64,000 nucleotides of DNA from Sulfuricellaceae bacterium (GTDB lineage: Bacteria > Pseudomonadota > Gammaproteobacteria > Burkholderiales > Sulfuricellaceae), in the NCBI GenBank assembly GCA_030690895.1, contig JAUYFQ010000020.1, positions 1 to 64,000 on the forward strand, given 5' to 3'. The number at the start of each line of letters is the position of its first letter. Positions within the stretch are counted from its first letter, which is position 1. The translations under genes and the position numbers were made by a program. Positions 16,904 to 27,107 of the stretch are shown piece after piece. The notes under the pieces were generated by a model that saw only the letters and a program-made list of their open reading frames with translations, was not told the origin of the DNA and made no database searches.

Positions 16904-18469
16904 TTACTCCCACTCAATCGTAGCAGGCGGTTTGCCGCTGATATCGTAAACCACGCGGTTGATGCCGCGCACTTCGTTGATGATGCGGTTGGAAACCTTG
17001 CCAAGCAGGGTGTAGGGAAGCTCCGCCCAATGCGCGGTCATGAAATCCTGAGTCTGCACGGCGCGCAATGCGACCACATAATCGTAGGTGCGACCATCTC
17101 CCATTACGCCGACCGATTTCACCGGCAGAAACACGGCGAAGGCTTGCGAGGTTTTTTCGTACCAGCCGGATGCGCGCAGTTCTTCGATGAAAATATGGTC
17201 TGCGCGGCGCAGCAAGTCGGCATATTGTTGTTTGACTTCGCCCAGAATGCGCACGCCCAGACCGGGGCCGGGGAAGGGGTGGCGATACACCATGTCATGT
17301 GGCAAGCCGAGGGCGAGGCCCAGTTCGCGTACTTCATCCTTGAACAGTTCGCGCAAAGGTTCGAGCAGTTTCAGGTGCAGGGTGTCCGGCAGACCGCCGA
17401 CGTTGTGGTGCGATTTGATGGCGTGCGCCTTGTTGTTCTTGGCTCCGGCGGATTCGATTACATCCGGGTAGATGGTGCCCTGCGCCAGCCATTTGGCATT
17501 CGGTAGCTTGGCCGACTCTTGCTGGAACACTTCGACGAACTCGCGCCCGATGATTTTTCGCTTTTGTTCTGGATCGGTGACGCCGGTGAGGTGCTTCATG
17601 AATTCGCCGCTGGCATCGACATGAATGACTTTGACGCCGAGGTTCTTTGCGAAGGTTTCCATCACTTGCTCGGCCTCGTTGAGGCGTAGCAGCCCGTTAT
17701 CGACGAAGACGCAGGTGAGTTGGTCGCCGATGGCGCGATGCAGCAAGGCTGCGACCACTGAGGAATCAACCCCGCCTGAAAGGCCGAGAATGACTTCGTC
17801 CGAACCGACTTCGGAACGAACCCGCCCGATGGCTTCTTCGACGTAATCCGGCATGTTCCAGTCGTAGCCGCAGCCACAGATATTGTGCACAAAGTGCTCG
17901 AAGATCGCCTTGCCTTGCAGGGTGTGGGTGACTTCTGGATGGAATTGCAAGCCATAGAAATGGCGTGCTTCGTCTGCCATGCCGGCGATGGGCGTGGCAG
18001 CGTTGGAACAGATGATCTTGAAACCGGGCGGCAGCGCGGTGACCTTGTCGCCGTGGCTCATCCACACGTCCAGCAGGCCGTGGCCTTCTTCGTTGTTGCG
18101 ATCCTGAATGTCGCTCAGCAGCTTTGAATGTCCCTGAGCGCGGACTTCTGCATAGCCGAATTCGCGGTGATGCGCATTTTCGACCGAACCACCCAGTTGC
18201 GCCGCCATGGTTTGCATGCCATAGCAAATGCCCAGCACCGGCACACCAAGCTCAAACACGGCATCCGGTGCGCGCGGCGTTTCTTCTTCATAAACAGAAG
18301 AAGGGCCGCCGGACAGAATCACGCCATTCGGTTTGAAGTCGCGGATAAAGTCCGGGCTGACATCGTAAGGATGAAGTTCGCAATAAACGCTGGACTCGCG
18401 CACGCGGCGGGCAATGAGCTGGGTGTACTGGGAACCGAAGTCGAGGATGAGAATTTTCTGGTGGGACAT
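16904..18469 (-). CDS. guaA: GMP synthase (glutamine-hydrolysing)
   Basis: Converts XMP to GMP using glutamine and ATP. The N-terminal class I glutaminase has the nucleophile Cys in [12 protein letters not shown] and the His/Glu of [10 protein letters not shown]. The ATP-PPase P-loop is [16 protein letters not shown]. The C-terminal dimerisation domain contains [15 protein letters not shown] and ends with the universal PATIEWE. At 521 aa it is the normal length. It shares strand with guaB ~760 bp upstream, but a HEPN/MNT pair is inserted between the two genes that are usually adjacent. Confidence 0.98.
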   Translation of the reverse strand: MSHQKILILDFGSQYTQLIARRVRESSVYCELHPYDVSPDFIRDFKPNGVILSGGPSSVYEEETPRAPDAVFELGVPVLGICYGMQTMAAQLGGSVENAHHREFGYAEVRAQGHSKLLSDIQDRNNEEGHGLLDVWMSHGDKVTALPPGFKIICSNAATPIAGMADEARHFYGLQFHPEVTHTLQGKAIFEHFVHNICGCGYDWNMPDYVEEAIGRVRSEVGSDEVILGLSGGVDSSVVAALLHRAIGDQLTCVFVDNGLLRLNEAEQVMETFAKNLGVKVIHVDASGEFMKHLTGVTDPEQKRKIIGREFVEVFQQESAKLPNAKWLAQGTIYPDVIESAGAKNNKAHAIKSHHNVGGLPDTLHLKLLEPLRELFKDEVRELGLALGLPHDMVYRHPFPGPGLGVRILGEVKQQYADLLRRADHIFIEELRASGWYEKTSQAFAVFLPVKSVGVMGDGRTYDYVVALRAVQTQDFMTAHWAELPYTLLGKVSNRIINEVRGINRVVYDISGKPPATIEWE

Positions 18470-18496
18470 GGTTATTGGCCGTGAAATGTCGCAGGG

Positions 18497-18898
18497 TTAA
18501 AATTGATGCCGGACATCTTCAATTTGAAGACCGACATGTTTGATGATCGTTGACAGCAGGGATTCAAGTTCTTCCCGTGAAATGAGGGGAATGAGTTCGT
18601 CGTCGTAGCGAAATTCGACTGCAAAGGGATTTATGCGGCGCAGTTCGTCGATTAGTACGGGCAATTCACCACCATTTTCCTGTATTGAGCTGGCCAGGGC
18701 GGTCAAATCATGGGTGCGCTGAAATTCGATACCACGTAGAACTGCTATGGCTTTCAGGGCTTTTTCTGCCGCCTGTTGAGCGTGAAATCCAATAGCGGCA
18801 AGACTGGCGCGGGGTAGAGGAAGCAACAGGGAAAAAGTTTCTTGGTCGCGTAGCGCAAGGCGAAACAAGCGTTGCGCTTCCTCAAGCTGTGGCGTCAT
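18497..18898 (-). CDS. HEPN-domain protein (putative toxin of a HEPN/MNT pair)
   Basis: A 133-aa helical protein with the HEPN signature AIGFHAQQAAEKALKAIAVLRG and FQRTHDLTALASSI. HEPN proteins of this class are RNases whose partner is a minimal nucleotidyltransferase. The ATG at 18898 overlaps the end of the nucleotidyltransferase gene by 17 bp, supporting a coupled pair. A longer upstream start at 18991 would run through the partner gene in another frame and is rejected. Confidence 0.83.
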   Translation of the reverse strand: MTPQLEEAQRLFRLALRDQETFSLLLPLPRASLAAIGFHAQQAAEKALKAIAVLRGIEFQRTHDLTALASSIQENGGELPVLIDELRRINPFAVEFRYDDELIPLISREELESLLSTIIKHVGLQIEDVRHQF

Positions 18899-19205
18899 GC
18901 AACAATTTGCCTTCTTTGTTTGCCCAGTAAGGCACGGTTCCTGGAACCTGGCTGCGCCGCTCGAATTCCTGTTGCGAACAAACCAGCACATCGACGCCCA
19001 CGCCGATGGCGCCGATAGCTCGATGTAGTTTCAGATATTCCTCAGCCTTGTCAGTGACTTCCCGTTCCACCACCAGTAAATCGAGGTCAGAGCCCTCGTC
19101 GGCATCGCCGCGAGCATACGAACCAAAAACCATGACCTTGGCTGGGCTGCTGGCGGCGGCTGCCGCCCTGCTGGCCGCGTCCATGATGAGTTGATCGGAA
19201 AGCAA
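18882..19205 (-). CDS. Minimal nucleotidyltransferase (antitoxin partner of HEPN)
   Basis: A 107-aa MNT-type protein with the pol-beta signature GS-x10-DxD in VFGSYARGDADEGSDLDLLVV and a third acidic residue in VGVDVLVCS. In HEPN/MNT toxin-antitoxin systems this enzyme modifies and silences the HEPN toxin. It starts 19 bp after the guaB stop and is probably read through from the guaB promoter. The pair sits between guaB and guaA as a compact insertion. Confidence 0.85.
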   Translation of the reverse strand: MLSDQLIMDAASRAAAAASSPAKVMVFGSYARGDADEGSDLDLLVVEREVTDKAEEYLKLHRAIGAIGVGVDVLVCSQQEFERRSQVPGTVPYWANKEGKLLHDATA

Positions 19206-19224
19206 GGCGACCCCCGCTTACGTC

Positions 19225-20688
<1,464 letters not shown>

Positions 20689-20869
20689 TTATTATCCTTA
20701 ATTTCCAAAGACGCCATTATACGGGTTTGACTGAAAAGGGCCAAACCGTTATGGTGAGCAGGTATGGCGCAGAAGGGTCAGAATCCGGAGCATCCTAGAG
20801 GTTCGCCCCAGTAATGTCGTCTACATGACAGAAACGAATAAAATACACTTGAACAAGGAGATAGAGACA

Positions 20870-21250
20870 ATGCAGAAAATCATGATCGCGTTGGTGGGCG
20901 TCAGTTTGTTGGCACTTGCTGGGTGTGAGGCATCAGCACCGACCAAGCCCGATACGCCGCCTGTAGCGGCCAAGCCTGAAGCAACGCCCGCGACCAGTGC
21001 AAAAGCGACTGAAGGCGCGTCGCTAAGCGAAGAAGCGAAGGCTGCGCTGGCAAAAGCCGAGGCTGACATAAAAGAAGCGCAGTCGAAGAAAGCGCTTTGG
21101 ACGACTGCTCAGGATGCCTTGAAAGCGGCCAAGGCGGCAGCCGAAAAGAATGACAGTGCTGCTGTGATCAAGAGCGCAAACAAAGCGAGTGAACACGCCA
21201 AGCTTGGTATCGCGCAGACCCAATACCCGCTGACTACCATTCCCAAATAA
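20870..21250 (+). CDS. Small Ala/Lys-rich lipoprotein
   Basis: A 126-aa protein. The start is the ATG at 20870, preceded by AAGGAG at good spacing. It has a short signal peptide and a lipobox (LLALAGCEAS), so it should be lipidated at Cys22 and held at a membrane. The mature part is a Pro/Thr-rich linker followed by Ala-rich helices (LSEEAKAALAKAEADIKEA..., ALKAAKAAAEKND) likely to form a coiled coil. No specific function is recognised. A strong terminator follows at once. Confidence 0.8.
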   Translation: MQKIMIALVGVSLLALAGCEASAPTKPDTPPVAAKPEATPATSAKATEGASLSEEAKAALAKAEADIKEAQSKKALWTTAQDALKAAKAAAEKNDSAAVIKSANKASEHAKLGIAQTQYPLTTIPK

Positions 21251-21271
21251 AGGCACGGTCGCCAGAAAAGC

Positions 21272-21295
21272 AAAAAGGGGCGAAAGCCCCTTTTT
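21272..21295. terminator. Intrinsic terminator after the lipoprotein gene
   Basis: The stem GGGGC-gaaa-GCCCC is flanked by an A-run on the left and a T-run on the right (21291-21296). It can work in both directions, ending the lipoprotein transcript and the converging tRNA-Ser transcript. Confidence 0.93.
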
Positions 21296-21327
21296 TACGT
21301 CTGCCATTTGATGCCAAAACCAGAGTT

Positions 21328-21420
21328 TGGCGGAGAGAGAGGGATTCGAACCCTCGGTAAGGTATTAAGCCCTACGCTCCCTTAGCAGGGGAGTACCTTC
21401 GACCACTCGGCCATCTCTCC
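21328..21420 (-). tRNA. tRNA-Ser(GCU)
   Basis: Read on the minus strand the molecule begins GGAGAGATGGCCGAG, has the anticodon loop CTGCTAA (anticodon GCT), a long class II variable arm, a T-loop GGTTCGAATCC, and an acceptor stem closing with CTCTCC. Discriminator G and a genomically encoded CCA (21328-21330) follow. The ~90-nt length fits serine tRNAs. Confidence 0.97.
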
Positions 21421-21562
21421 GTTTCCAGCAGGGCGCAAGAATATCCATTTTTGGTCGTCCGGTCAAATCGAGTTTGCAGGAAAGCCGCTTTTCCTGATCC
21501 TCAAGCCAGAAAAATTAAGCTACAATTCCTCGCTTTAGAAACAAGAATTCCTGGAGAAAAAG

Positions 21563-22483
21563 ATGTCAATGTCCGACCGCGACGGCCTGATCTGGTACGA
21601 CGGCAAGATGGTGAACTGGCGCGATGCCACCACTCATGTGCTGACCCATACCCTGCACTATGGCATGGGCGTTTTCGAAGGGGTGCGTGCCTACAAAACT
21701 GACAAGGGTACGGCGATTTTTCGCTTGAAGGAACACACGGACAGACTGTTCCGTTCCGCGCATATCCTGGGCATGAAAATGCCGTTCGACAAGGAAACCA
21801 TTTCCCAGGCCCAACTGTCTGCGGTGCGGGATAACAATCTCGAGTCCGGCTATCTGCGTCCGATGGCTTTTTATGGCGCGGAGGCCATGGGTATTTCGGC
21901 AAAAACGCTTTCTACTCATGTGATCGTCGCTGCTTGGCCATGGGGTGCGTATCTGGGTGCAGAGGCGCTGGAACATGGGATTCGCGTCAAGATTTCTTCC
22001 TTTACCCGGCATCATGTCAATATCACCATGTGCAAGGCAAAAGCTAATGGTAACTACATGAACTCGATTCTGGCGCACCGCGAGGCCGAGCATGACGGTT
22101 ATCAGGAAGCCCTGTTGCTGGATGTGGATGGTTTTGTGGCGGAAGGCTCCGGCGAAAACGTCTTTATTATTCGCAATGGCAAGATGTATACGCCGGATCT
22201 GACATCTGCACTGGAAGGCATCACCCGTGACACGATTATCCAGTTGGCTGCCGAGATCAATCTGCCCGTGATCGAGAAGCGGATCACCCGCGATGAAGTG
22301 TATAGCGCCGATGAGGCATTCTTTACCGGCACAGCGGCGGAAGTAACGCCGATCCGTGAGCTCGATAACCGTGCTATCGGCAATGGTGACCGCGGCCCGC
22401 TTACGCGCCAGTTGCAAAGCATGTATTTTGACTGCGTGACCGGCAAGGCCGGAAACCACGCGGACTGGCTGACCCACGTTTAA
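21563..22483 (+). CDS. ilvE: Branched-chain amino acid aminotransferase
   Basis: A PLP-dependent class IV aminotransferase for the last step of Val, Leu and Ile synthesis. Seen are the opening YDGKMVNWRDATTHVLTHTL and GMGVFEGVRAY, the PLP-lysine region CKAKANGNYMNSILA, and EGSGENVFIIRNG plus FFTGTAAEVTPIREL. At 306 aa it matches E. coli IlvE (309). The ribosome binding site is CTGGAGAAA. It leads a run of short-spaced genes through the peroxiredoxin (10-bp, 6-bp and 1-bp gaps), likely one operon. Confidence 0.96.
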   Translation: MSMSDRDGLIWYDGKMVNWRDATTHVLTHTLHYGMGVFEGVRAYKTDKGTAIFRLKEHTDRLFRSAHILGMKMPFDKETISQAQLSAVRDNNLESGYLRPMAFYGAEAMGISAKTLSTHVIVAAWPWGAYLGAEALEHGIRVKISSFTRHHVNITMCKAKANGNYMNSILAHREAEHDGYQEALLLDVDGFVAEGSGENVFIIRNGKMYTPDLTSALEGITRDTIIQLAAEINLPVIEKRITRDEVYSADEAFFTGTAAEVTPIRELDNRAIGNGDRGPLTRQLQSMYFDCVTGKAGNHADWLTHV

Positions 22484-22493
22484 GGAGCACCCC

Positions 22494-22697
22494 ATGCAGC
22501 ACAATCTGGCGGACAGCGCCCAGCGTTATATCGAAGTTGAAGCCGATGATCTTCCCCTGCACTGCCCAACGCCGGAGATGAGCTTGTGGGATAGTCATCC
22601 TCGCGTGTATCTGCCGGTTGAGGCCAAGGGTGAAGCGCTATGTCCCTATTGCGGCACGCTCTACAAACTCAGGGGTCAGGCGCGCAAGCATCACTGA
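22494..22697 (+). CDS. Small zinc-finger protein (CHCC type)
   Basis: A 67-aa protein of the zf-CHCC family (bacterial relatives of the mitochondrial complex I subunit NDUFS6). The likely ligands are in LHCPTPEM, SHPRVYLP and ALCPYCGTLYKL. In many beta- and gammaproteobacteria it is encoded straight after ilvE, as here. Function is not established. Confidence 0.85.
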   Translation: MQHNLADSAQRYIEVEADDLPLHCPTPEMSLWDSHPRVYLPVEAKGEALCPYCGTLYKLRGQARKHH

Positions 22698-22703
22698 CCC
22701 GCT

Positions 22704-23537
22704 TTGTTGACTTGGCGCGAGGCTTACCGCGACCCTCTTCAAACGTTTGACTGGGGCGCGCTGAGCCAGGACGATTACTGGCTTCCCCCAGAACGACTTT
22801 CGCTGCACGGTGCGGTTGGCTTTGACGCGCTGCCGGAAAAGCAGCGCAAGCGCCTTTCCCACCTTGAATTTCTGAATTTTATTGACACAGGCTTGTGGCT
22901 CGAAGCTATCTTCATCGAGCGTCTGGGCTCGCAATTAAAGCGCACACCCGATCCGGCCAGCTATGCCCGCTTGTTGCAGGAAATTCGTGAGGAAGCCGGG
23001 CATAGCCTGATGTTCCTTCGTCTCATGGAAGAAACCGGCTTGCGCTTGCCCCAGGCGGGACGGACTCACTCCCTGCTGGATTTTCTTGGTCATCGTGCAC
23101 CGACCAGCTCCGCGCTCTTCTGGCTGGCTGTGGTGGTGGGCGAGGAAATCCCGGATCAGCTCAATCATGCCATTTGTCAAGCACGGGCGGTCAACGTCAC
23201 GATCTGGGAAATGGCCGCCTTGCACATGAGGGACGAGGCGCACCACATTAGCCATGCGCGTCATGTTCTGGCCAATAAATTGGCCTCGGTCGGGAATTTG
23301 CAGAAAAGATTTCTGGGCCGCTTGGCTGGCGTGTTGATTCGCTACCTGCTTGATCGGTGCTATTTGCCCTCCCCGCAGATCTATGAGCTGGCCGGGTTAG
23401 GTAGCGGCGAGGCGTGGCGTGAGCGTGCAAGGAATAATCCCCATCGGCTGGAATGGGTGGCCCATTGCGTGGGGCCGACCATCGGTTTTCTTGAACAACA
23501 TGGCGTGATCGTGAAAGCGTATTCAACAGGAGCATAA
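22704..23537 (+). CDS. Ferritin-like diiron protein, AurF-type
   Basis: A 277-aa helical protein with iron-ligand motifs in the order expected for AurF-like diiron oxygenases: WLEAIFIERLG, EIREEAGHSLMFL (ExxH), VVGEEIPDQ and LHMRDEAHHISHAR (ExxHH). AurF relatives oxidise amines or act as oxygenases; the substrate here is unknown. The start is TTG-TTG at 22704/22707, six bases after the zinc-finger gene's stop, so translation is probably coupled. It sits between ilvE and bcp. Confidence 0.77.
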   Translation: MLTWREAYRDPLQTFDWGALSQDDYWLPPERLSLHGAVGFDALPEKQRKRLSHLEFLNFIDTGLWLEAIFIERLGSQLKRTPDPASYARLLQEIREEAGHSLMFLRLMEETGLRLPQAGRTHSLLDFLGHRAPTSSALFWLAVVVGEEIPDQLNHAICQARAVNVTIWEMAALHMRDEAHHISHARHVLANKLASVGNLQKRFLGRLAGVLIRYLLDRCYLPSPQIYELAGLGSGEAWRERARNNPHRLEWVAHCVGPTIGFLEQHGVIVKAYSTGA

Positions 23538-23538
23538 A

Positions 23539-23997
23539 ATGCTGAACCAGCAAAGTCCCAGTTTTGAATTACCCGCGACCAGCGGGAAAATATTCCAGCT
23601 TGAAAATCTGCGCGGCAAGAAAGTGGTGCTGTTCTTTTACCCCAAGGATTCAACGCCGGGTTGCACCACCGAGGCGCAACAATTCCGGGATTTGTACAAT
23701 GAGTTTCAGGCGGCGGGTTGTGAGATTTTTGGTATTTCGCGCGACAGCCTGAAGTCGCATGAAAATTTCAAAGCCAAGCAGGTGCTGCCGTTTGAGCTTC
23801 TTTGCGATGCTGAAGAGGTGGCCTGCACGCTATTTGATGTCATCAAAATGAAAAACATGTACGGCAAGCAGGTCAGGGGTATTGAGCGCAGTACCTTTGT
23901 CGTGGATGGGGGAGGTGTGTTGCGCCATGCGTGGCGGGGCGTCAAAGTGCCAGGTCACGCACAGGAAGTGCTCGAATTCGTGAAAACCTGCTCCTGA
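23539..23997 (+). CDS. bcp: Thioredoxin-dependent peroxiredoxin (BCP/PrxQ)
   Basis: A 152-aa peroxiredoxin that reduces hydroperoxides. The peroxidatic Cys lies in FYPKDSTPGCTTEAQQFRDL. The second Cys five residues on that many PrxQ enzymes use for resolution is absent (TTEAQQ), so this is a variant that must resolve through another Cys (for example GCEIFG or VACTLFD) or an external thiol. The gene starts 1 bp after the diiron gene's stop. Confidence 0.94.
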   Translation: MLNQQSPSFELPATSGKIFQLENLRGKKVVLFFYPKDSTPGCTTEAQQFRDLYNEFQAAGCEIFGISRDSLKSHENFKAKQVLPFELLCDAEEVACTLFDVIKMKNMYGKQVRGIERSTFVVDGGGVLRHAWRGVKVPGHAQEVLEFVKTCS

Positions 23998-24004
23998 AAC
24001 AGGA

Positions 24005-24766
24005 TTAGGCGGACTCGTGCCACTGCCTGAGCAAGGCGACATCCACAAAGTTTCGTCCGCGCATATCCCCTCGGTAGGGTTGGCAGGCCATGCCGGGCTC
24101 GCCCATGTCGCTGAGGATGGCCAGTGCGCCTGAAAAGTCGTGGTCGGCGGTGTAGTCAGTAGTCGTGATCAGGGTTTTAAGTCCTGCGCCCAGGCTGGAT
24201 TTCAGGCCGTTTTCCGAATCTTCAAAAGCCATGCATTCGGCGGCGTCGAGGCCGAGTTTGTCCAGTGTCCAGAGATAGATGTCGGGCGCCGGTTTTTTTG
24301 CAGGTACGATGTCGCCGGCTGCGATGACTTCAAACCAGCTCTCTGAATCTTCTGCCAGGCTGTGCTGCAGGAGCGTGGTGACGTTGGCGGGTGTGGTGGT
24401 CGTAGAGATAGCCAGCCGCAAACCGGCTTTGCGAGCTTCCTCGATCAGGCGCTTGATGCCAGGGCGCAGGGGAATCAGGCCGTCGCCGAGCATGCGGGTG
24501 TAGTGCTTGGTCTTGACCTTGTGCAGTTCCTTGACCATTTCGTCGAAATTGGCCGGTTTGACGTAAGTCGTGTTGAAGCTGTCCAGGTAGTAGCGAATCC
24601 GCTCCTTGCCGCCGGTGACAGCCAGCAGTTTTCCATACAATTCGACATCCCAGTCCCAGTCCAGGTTGAAATCCTGAAACGCCTGGTTGAAGGCGATGCG
24701 GTGGCCATCGCGTTCGGTATCGGCCATTGTGCCGTCAACGTCAAAAATTAAAGCTTTCAAAGTCAA
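24005..24766 (-). CDS. cbbY: HAD-family phosphatase, CbbY-like
   Basis: A 253-aa HAD subfamily IA hydrolase. Motif I is ALIFDVDGTMADTERDGHRIAFN, motif II is LAISTTTTP, the Lys is in IVPAKKPAPDIYLW, and motif IV is CMAFEDSENGLKSSLGAGL. The TERDGHR...AFN cap region is the CbbY pattern. CbbY removes xylulose-1,5-bisphosphate, a dead-end inhibitor of RuBisCO; no Calvin-cycle gene is in this window to support that role. It converges on bcp with a 7-bp gap. Confidence 0.85.
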   Translation of the reverse strand: MTLKALIFDVDGTMADTERDGHRIAFNQAFQDFNLDWDWDVELYGKLLAVTGGKERIRYYLDSFNTTYVKPANFDEMVKELHKVKTKHYTRMLGDGLIPLRPGIKRLIEEARKAGLRLAISTTTTPANVTTLLQHSLAEDSESWFEVIAAGDIVPAKKPAPDIYLWTLDKLGLDAAECMAFEDSENGLKSSLGAGLKTLITTTDYTADHDFSGALAILSDMGEPGMACQPYRGDMRGRNFVDVALLRQWHESA

Positions 24767-24872
24767 TTGGTTAACTCCAGAGTCTGGGAAATGTGCCTTG
24801 CGGGGTCAGGGATTATCTGATATTAAAGCGGTTTTTGCCAAAAATCTTTTAGAAGAGAAGAGTAGAGTCTAC

Positions 24873-25295
24873 ATGTCCGCAGAATTACACAAGCAGTTCA
24901 CGCCCTACGAAACCAAAGATGGGGAGGAGTACATGAATCCCCAGCAACACGCGCATTTTCGCAAAATTCTGGAGGACTGGAAAGCCGAGCTGAGCCAGGA
25001 TATCGACCGTACCGTTCATACCATGCAGGATGAGGCCACCCTGTTTGCCGACCCCAATGACCGCGCCAGCCAGGAATCCGATATGGCGCTGGAACTGCGC
25101 AATCGGGACAGAGAGCGCAAGCTGATCAAGAAGATAGATGAAACCATCGCCAATATCGAAGCTGGCGAGTATGGCTATTGCGAAGGCTGTGGTGTGGAAA
25201 TTGGCCTGAAGCGCCTGGAAGCACGCCCGACCGCAACAAAATGCATAGATTGCAAAACGCTGGACGAGCTGAGAGAAAAACAGGTCGCCAAGTAA
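24873..25295 (+). CDS. dksA: RNA polymerase-binding regulator DksA
   Basis: A 140-aa secondary-channel factor that works with ppGpp. The coiled-coil part contains FRKILEDWKAELSQDIDRT and the tip Asp residues in FADPNDRASQES. The zinc finger is CEGCGVEIGLKRLEARP...CIDC with four Cys. The chosen ATG at 24873 gives a protein of family length; longer in-frame starts run into the divergent phosphatase gene. A hairpin repeat lies 23 bp downstream of the stop. Confidence 0.97.
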   Translation: MSAELHKQFTPYETKDGEEYMNPQQHAHFRKILEDWKAELSQDIDRTVHTMQDEATLFADPNDRASQESDMALELRNRDRERKLIKKIDETIANIEAGEYGYCEGCGVEIGLKRLEARPTATKCIDCKTLDELREKQVAK

Positions 25296-25318
25296 ATCTG
25301 GCAAGAGGCTGTCCCTTC

Positions 25319-25463
25319 AAGGGTATCTCTAAAAATTCAATTTTCTAAGCCAGGCAAGGCGCGAGCAAAAAATTTCGACGCCGCATATGTTTGATATGTA
25401 AGGAGTAATTTTTTGTGAGCAACACGGCATCGCGACGAAAGTTGGGTTTTTAGAGGTGCCCTT
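25319..25463. repeat. 145-bp hairpin repeat with ~27-bp terminal inverted repeats
   Basis: Bases 25319-25345 and 25437-25463 are inverted copies with five differences in 27, all C/T changes on one arm, so every position could still pair as G-C or G-U in RNA. Inside are the core CAAGGCGCGAG (25353-25363), a central CATAT-gtttg-ATATG hairpin, and GAGCAACACGG. The right arm ends 1 bp before the next gene's ATG and its GAGG (25452-25455) is that gene's only visible ribosome binding site. It shares its core with the 49.4-kb element. Confidence 0.85.
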
Positions 25464-25464
25464 A

Positions 25465-25887
25465 ATGTCTGACTTCAAAACCGACTTTAATGGCACGTTT
25501 TACAGCCTGATGTCTTGGGCGCAGCTGACTGAGTTCTGGTTGCGCGTTGATCCGGGGCTGGGCTGGCACCTGTACGCGATTGGCGAACAGCTCCCTGCCT
25601 TGGTGTCCAGCTCGTCGGAGGTTTCCCGTTTTATCGAGGAAATTGACGCCATGCTGCACCGCGAACACGATGAAACCTACTGCGGCATCGTCTATGCCGA
25701 TGACCTGGAGCATCCACGCATGATCAAGATTTTCGATCCGAATAATCTGGGTTCTTCATGTGGTTCCGGGAAAATGCCCCCACCTTTGCCGGGCTGGGTG
25801 ATGAGCGTCATCCCGCCTGCCGAAATGCAGCCCAGAGGCGTGATCCCCGCTAATCGCAAGCGCTGGTGGCAGTCGCTTTTTTCGTAG
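25465..25887 (+). CDS. Conserved hypothetical protein upstream of rnf
   Basis: A 140-aa soluble protein (MSDFKTDFNGTFYSLMSWAQ...). I see no signal peptide, membrane segment or known catalytic motif. The C-terminal part is proline-rich (GKMPPPLPGWVMSVIPPAEM). The start at 25465 follows the right arm of a hairpin repeat, which supplies GAGG as ribosome binding site. It lies 87 bp upstream of rnfA on the same strand and may be co-transcribed. Function unknown. Confidence 0.75.
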   Translation: MSDFKTDFNGTFYSLMSWAQLTEFWLRVDPGLGWHLYAIGEQLPALVSSSSEVSRFIEEIDAMLHREHDETYCGIVYADDLEHPRMIKIFDPNNLGSSCGSGKMPPPLPGWVMSVIPPAEMQPRGVIPANRKRWWQSLFS

Positions 25888-25974
25888 ATTTAACCCACTC
25901 GCTCGAAGTGGTTGCAAGTCGTGGCGGCGAAGAAGATAATTTCATCCTTAATTCGGTTGCCTTAAGTCTCTCCA

Positions 25975-26550
25975 ATGGAAAACTACTTTCTGATCCTGAT
26001 CGGCACGGTGTTCGTGAACAACATCGTACTCGCCAAGATATTGGGTCTCTGCCCCTTCATGGGTGTTTCCAAAAAACTCGAAGCGGCTGTCGGTATGGGA
26101 CTGGCGACGGCATTTGTGCTGACTCTGGCGTCTGGCGCAAGTTATCTGATCAATCAGTATCTGCTGGGGCCGGATCTGATTTATTTACGTACGCTTTCCT
26201 TCATTGTGGTGATTGCCGGGATTGTGCAATTTACCGAAATGTTCATCCATAAAACCAGTCCGGTGATGTACCAGTTGCTGGGCATCTATCTTCCCCTGAT
26301 TACGACCAACTGCGCGGTGCTGGGCATCCCTCTGCTGAACGTGCAGGAAAATCATAATTTTATTGAGTCGCTGCTATTTGGGCTGGGTGGGGCAATCGGC
26401 TTCGCCCTGGTGCTGACGACATTCGCCGCCATGCGCGAGCGTCTGGAGGGGGCAGATGTTCCGCTGGTTTTCAAGGGCTCGGCCATTGCCATGGTGACGG
26501 CGGGCCTGATGAGCGTGGCTTCCATGGGATTTTCCGGATTGGTGAAATAG
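25975..26550 (+). CDS. rnfA: Rnf electron transport complex subunit A
   Basis: A 191-aa integral membrane subunit with six hydrophobic segments. Family signatures are [28 protein letters not shown] and [14 protein letters not shown], each with the conserved Cys that help hold the intramembrane [2Fe-2S] cluster shared with RnfE. The Rnf complex couples electron flow between NADH and ferredoxin to ion transport. It is the first gene of rnfABCDGE, with rnfB starting directly at the next base after its stop. Confidence 0.96.
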   Translation: MENYFLILIGTVFVNNIVLAKILGLCPFMGVSKKLEAAVGMGLATAFVLTLASGASYLINQYLLGPDLIYLRTLSFIVVIAGIVQFTEMFIHKTSPVMYQLLGIYLPLITTNCAVLGIPLLNVQENHNFIESLLFGLGGAIGFALVLTTFAAMRERLEGADVPLVFKGSAIAMVTAGLMSVASMGFSGLVK

Positions 26551-27102
26551 TTGTTAAGCGCGTTGCTTGTGATGATAGGCCTGGCCATAGTGCTGGGTTT
26601 GGTGCTTGGCTATGGGTCAGTCAGGTTCAAGGTCGAAGGTAACCCGCTGGCTGAGAAAATCGACGCCATCCTGCCCCAGATGCAGTGCGGGCAGTGTGGG
26701 TATCCCGGCTGCAAACCTTATGCGCAAGCTATCGCCCAAGGTGGTGTGCCGATCAACCTCTGTCCTCCCGGTGGTGAGGCGGGCATGCTGCGTCTGGCTG
26801 ACTTGCTCGGCATAGAACCGCAGCCGCTGGATGCCGAAACTTCTGAACCCAAGCCAAAAATGGTGGCCTTCATCGATGAAGCGACCTGCATCGGCTGCAC
26901 CCTCTGCTTTCAGGCCTGTCCGGTGGATGCTATCGTGGGCGCTGCCAAACAAATGCATACCATACTCGCCACGGAATGTACCGGCTGCGAACTTTGCCTT
27001 CCACCCTGTCCGGTTGACTGCATTGCCATGATTCCAGTCATGCAGGGGCTGTCTGGCTGGAAATGGCAGTATCCGGTTTATCCCATCAGGCAGGCTGCCT
27101 AA
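26551..27102 (+). CDS. rnfB: Rnf electron transport complex subunit B (iron-sulfur protein)
   Basis: A 183-aa protein: an N-terminal membrane anchor ([18 protein letters not shown]), a [4Fe-4S] domain with [19 protein letters not shown]...NLCPPGG, and a double-cluster ferredoxin domain ([32 protein letters not shown]). It passes electrons to or from ferredoxin. The start codon is TTG, directly abutting the rnfA stop, so translation is likely coupled. Confidence 0.96.
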   Translation: MLSALLVMIGLAIVLGLVLGYGSVRFKVEGNPLAEKIDAILPQMQCGQCGYPGCKPYAQAIAQGGVPINLCPPGGEAGMLRLADLLGIEPQPLDAETSEPKPKMVAFIDEATCIGCTLCFQACPVDAIVGAAKQMHTILATECTGCELCLPPCPVDCIAMIPVMQGLSGWKWQYPVYPIRQAA

Positions 27103-27107
27103 CGATC

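Noticed and set aside
24005-24766. Idea that the CbbY-like phosphatase marks a Calvin cycle operon
   Set aside because: No RuBisCO or phosphoribulokinase gene is nearby; the phosphatase stands alone between bcp and dksA.
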